In this document: positions 61,101 to 64,000 of the stretch, piece after piece
Layout of the letters: each line of letters begins with the position of its first letter
Numbering within the stretch: the stretch's first letter is position 1
Source: Trichoplax sp. H2
Lineage: Eukaryota; Placozoa; Uniplacotomia; Trichoplacea
Direction of reading: 5' to 3'
NCBI GenBank assembly: GCA_003344405.1
Contig: NOWV01000015.1
Location: forward strand, 434,001-498,000
DNA length: 64,000 nucleotides
Position numbers and translations under genes: made by a program
The notes under the pieces: generated by a model
What the model saw: the letters and a program-made list of their open reading frames with translations, nothing else
What the model was told of the DNA's origin: nothing
Databases searched by the model: none

Positions 61101-63943
61101 GATTGACTTCAATAGGAGTATTTTTTTCATCTGTTGAGCTGCTGCTACTACTACTATTTAGCAATGTTGATAAGGAAGATTCATATAATGTCTTACTGTT
61201 TTTTTTCATTGAGCTTTTCGATCGACGTTTATTTGTTGGAGTGTTTATTGGTGTTTTACAAACATTGTTGGTTTCAGTGGTAGAATTAGGTTGAATCATT
61301 TTTTCAGTTGAAGTAGCAACATTATTATTAATAATAAGCTGGTGATTCAGTTTATCGGTGTTTGGCGTGGCGAAGAGATCTTTAATCAAGTGATGAGCTT
61401 CTGCAAAGCACCTATCTGGTGTTGAGTTTTCCATCTCCTGGAATGCGAATTAAATATCAATATGATATTCCCATATCATGACTGTTTCGTTTATAATAAT
61501 ATAATTAATTAATATAAGGTTAAACTGCTATAATAGAAAGACTTACCGATGGTACAGATTGAGGAACGTCATTATCTTGATTATTATCATTACAGATATC
61601 TTGACTAGCTTTGTTTTGCTGAGATGAACGCCTCTTTCGAGTATCTTTCTTCCACAATCCAGTAATCATTATATCATCGCTTCTTTTATCACACAAAGTA
61701 GGTACCCAGGCGTTGCTACGTCGTTTAACACTACTTTTATCGCAAATTTTCTGCCGTCTTGAAGTTTCAGCTGAATGTCGTCTCGTTATTATATTGGTTC
61801 GAAATGACCTGCGTTTAGTAATACACGGGTCATCATTTTGAGATACCGCTGTAAATTTCAATTCCGGATCCAAAGAATTAGCCATAGAGATTTGACTTGA
61901 GTTATTATCGTTTGGATGATTTGTTGTTGCTGAAGATCTAGTTTCTATATTATCTTCCGCTTTATCTTGATGATTTGATTCTTGCAAGGAAACTAGGTCA
62001 TTACTATCGAAAGTTAGCGTAGAAACGATATCAACTAAACTATTGCTTTCCTTTTCATCTTCATCGAGAGCAATTACAGAGGGAGTTTTAAGTATCGATC
62101 TACGTTTGCTATGACTCTTTACTTTACCAGCAGAAGGCATTGGAGTATAAACTGGTTTTCTACCTCGCTTTACAGGAGTATCAGTCGGATTTTTCTTACT
62201 ATATAATTCAGGACTTAAATGCGGTCCAAATGTTACACTTTTTCGATTCCTTTTCGGTGCAAAGAATTCATCAACCGTCTTCATTAGACTATCAACAGAA
62301 GTAATATCATTCAGAATCCTCTTTTCTGGAGTTTTCGAACGAACATTTGCAGATCCATCATTATTTTGGCTATTGCTCTGTTCAGTCTTTTTTTCAGCAG
62401 TAGTATTATTAGCTGGAAAGGATGTTGATGAGCGTCTTCCTCTAGATCGGCGATTTTTAATTTTACCATCTAATCGAAAGCTATCATCCATGCTTTGATC
62501 TGAAGTGGACACCTTACTATCACCGTGATCTTTCATTAATTGGTCATTGCTAAGAAGTGTGTTAATCTCAGAATCAATATTTGCTTGCTGCTTACACTCC
62601 GATGTTAACGAATCATTTCGTAGGGTAAGGACAATATCAATTTGATCTTGCTTCTTACTGTCCGTATCGTCTACGAAGCTTTCTTCTAACTTAAAACTTC
62701 TTCTCCTAATTTGTTTGAGTTTCTTAGCTGAAAGCTGTTGTTGACATTCCAAGCCAGGTATTAAGATGCCAGTATTACTGTCTCCTTGACCTGAGATATT
62801 CTCCTTGTCATCGACGGCATCCTAGACGTATAGCACAATCAGTCATAATGCATTACATTAGTTGGCTCAATTTTTAGCAAAACTTGATATAAATATCTAT
62901 ATGCTATGAGTACATTAATTTGTTTATTTCTATCAGATAGTCAAAAAAGAACATACGCAATACAGTACAATCACGTTCAATCTGAATGGTCCAGAATAAG
63001 AGCGTACGTATATTACATGATTTGACGAAAGATGATCACTATTTTGTTATTTGTTTATAAAATGATGGCTACGAATCAATATATATTTATCCAATCATCT
63101 TATATATTTACCTGCTTGTTAGGTGTATCTATTATGATGTCACTTTTTTTGTATAGAAAGGTTTTATTGCCAATTTTAATCTTAGTACCATCTTTTATTC
63201 GACATTGCCTCTGTAAGAGGGCTTCACCGGCTACATGGATCTGTGCTGAAGGTTGTAAACGCTCTATCCAAGCCTGCATGTGTTTGATATTGATAAAAAT
63301 AAATTAATGGTAAAGAATTAGAAAATATTTTGTGATACGCGTATATATCGATTCTACAGTTACTTTATCTTAACTACAGTAATAATGATTGTCTATTTAT
63401 GATAAGCCACTTTTATAACATGTTGAATTCAAAATTGATTTTACTGTGCATACGTCTATGATGATATCAAGGCGACGAACATTTATATTTTTATCATTCT
63501 GTCGTAGCACTGTACAATACTGTACATTAGTAGCCTTACAATTGACTATTTAGCATCATGGTGTATTTGACATGGTACATCACCTTGTTGTTGGTGTCGA
63601 TGAATACTCTCGCATGTTGATTCTGAACACTGGCATTACGAATACGAATATCGCAGTTGTCGTCGCTACAATGTGGATATATTTAATAAATGATTATATA
63701 ATTATTAATTGTACGCGTATATATTTAAGCTTGATTTTATTCGAGGTTATTAAGATGCAAATAAAGCTGTTTCCAAGAAATAATTGACTGAACATACCTG
63801 CCAAAAATGCTTTGCTTATCAATTAATGGCACTTTAGATCCCTCAGTTCCGTTTCTTCGAATCAAGACAACGTTACCATATTTACCTGCACTATTGAATG
63901 AGGACTGTTCCATAGTTTCTGCGTCCAGTGAAGAAAAGAACAT
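55175..63943 (-). CDS. MKI67: Ki-67-like protein (FHA, PP1-docking motif, Ki-67-type repeats), six exons, 2,603 residues
   Basis: Ki-67 coats mitotic chromosomes, recruits protein phosphatase 1 and keeps chromosomes apart. Exons 63798-63943, 63584-63665, 63112-63273, 61547-62821, 60894-61437 and 55175-60777 total 7,812 nt and join in frame throughout. Residues ~20-120 form an FHA domain: GNVVLIRRNGTEGSKV, then CDIRIRNASVQNQHARV (the R...S..H core), then a C-terminal strand pair. At about 323-334 is KSVTFGPHLSPELY, the PP1-docking block shared by Ki-67 and RepoMan (RVSF..HL.PEL), followed by TPVKRG as in vertebrates. Residues ~890-1770 hold six units of 137-148 residues built on LEPVFDGLQQLFETP-type cores, close to the vertebrate LEDLAGLKELFQTP core. 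A near-exact GLKELFQLP follows further on. The C-terminus is rich in R, K and S (RSRRSRRL), like the chromatin-binding LR tail. Many TPK and TPR sites suggest CDK control. The final stop gives a length near that of human Ki-67. Plus-strand frames here are shadows. Confidence 0.87.
57670..60310 (-). repeat. Intragenic array of six ~430-bp Ki-67-type repeat units
   Basis: On the plus strand the landmark GCTGGTGTTTG(C) recurs at about 58000, 58150, 58573, 59016, 59448 and 59884, with a diverged version near 60294. That gives units of roughly 410-443 bp. Each encodes QTPAKVS...GLQDLFKTP, then ENLLVLKQWLKTPKSKRD, then DGLQRLLKTPK, SDEYLSVLKQWFKTPK and DGLQQLFETP. There are thus three related sub-motifs per unit. 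The units are similar at the DNA level, indicating expansion or homogenisation within this lineage. Confidence 0.85.
57961..58248 (-). repeat. 144-bp in-frame tandem duplication within the Ki-67-type array
   Basis: Copies 57961-58104 and 58105-58248 both start CTTGTAGACC and differ at only a few bases. Each encodes 48 residues including NIMQTPAKVSLEESNIEGLQ. The duplication leaves one truncated unit that jumps from EGLQ to VMNSPKRN without its LFKTP core. It is recent and keeps the frame. Confidence 0.85.
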
Positions 63944-64000
63944 TACTGTACTTTAACCAAATGATTAGGATTGTTTGTAAAATGGTGATTCAATAGAACC

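Noticed and set aside
62752-62752. TTG at 62752 and TTG at 60727 as separate gene starts
   Set aside because: The frames continue upstream to proper splice acceptors (62821 and 60777) and join the other exons in phase, so these are internal Leu codons of one Ki-67-like protein.

Overview
This 64 kb window is eukaryotic and animal. It is AT-rich, its genes are split into many short exons with GT..AG introns of about 60-500 bp, and several encoded families are animal-type: a Ki-67-like protein, FAM53, the condensin subunit CAP-G, and ciliary proteins of the DNAAF9, CFAP119 and CCDC33 types. Intron size, base composition and family content fit an early-branching animal, with a placozoan favoured. 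That is an inference; no species marker was read. Family names rest on motif recognition by eye, without a database search. There are no bacterial operons, CRISPR arrays or intact mobile elements.

Layout, left to right. A FAM53-like gene (+) begins with a 24-codon exon at 835-906 and continues after a very long first intron at 6135-7477. Positions 7.5-12.7 kb hold repeats: a 345-bp tandem duplication, then a dense field of TACTG/CAGTA pentamers containing a perfect 38-bp inverted repeat. A compact three-exon gene for mitochondrial ATP synthase subunit e (12768-13275, +) follows, with an NRF-1-like palindrome just upstream. Positions 13.3-16.5 kb are non-coding, with an assembly gap flanked by duplicated sequence. 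A DNAAF9 (Shulin)-like gene of about 30 or more small exons runs on the minus strand from 27.0 to 16.5 kb. Behind it lie a field of decayed, exon-like repeats (27.6-30.0 kb) and a ~256-bp satellite (31.1-33.5 kb).

The right half holds a CFAP119-like gene (38524-35224, minus), the condensin I subunit CAP-G/NCAPG (43569-40518, minus), a repeat-rich gap with a 303-bp foldback element, a CCDC33-like C2/coiled-coil gene of about 23 exons (46789-53790, +), and a six-exon gene for a 2,603-residue Ki-67-like protein (63943-55175, minus). In the last gene all six exons join in frame.

Two themes stand out. Three genes (DNAAF9, CFAP119 and CCDC33 types) belong to motile-cilium or sperm-flagellum biology. 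Two (CAP-G and Ki-67) act on mitotic chromosomes. The most notable object is the Ki-67-like gene. It combines an FHA domain, the PP1-docking motif shared by Ki-67 and RepoMan, an array of six ~145-residue units each carrying three copies of the LFxTP-type core, and a basic tail. Most remaining open frames in the window are shadows of these genes or by-products of repeats.
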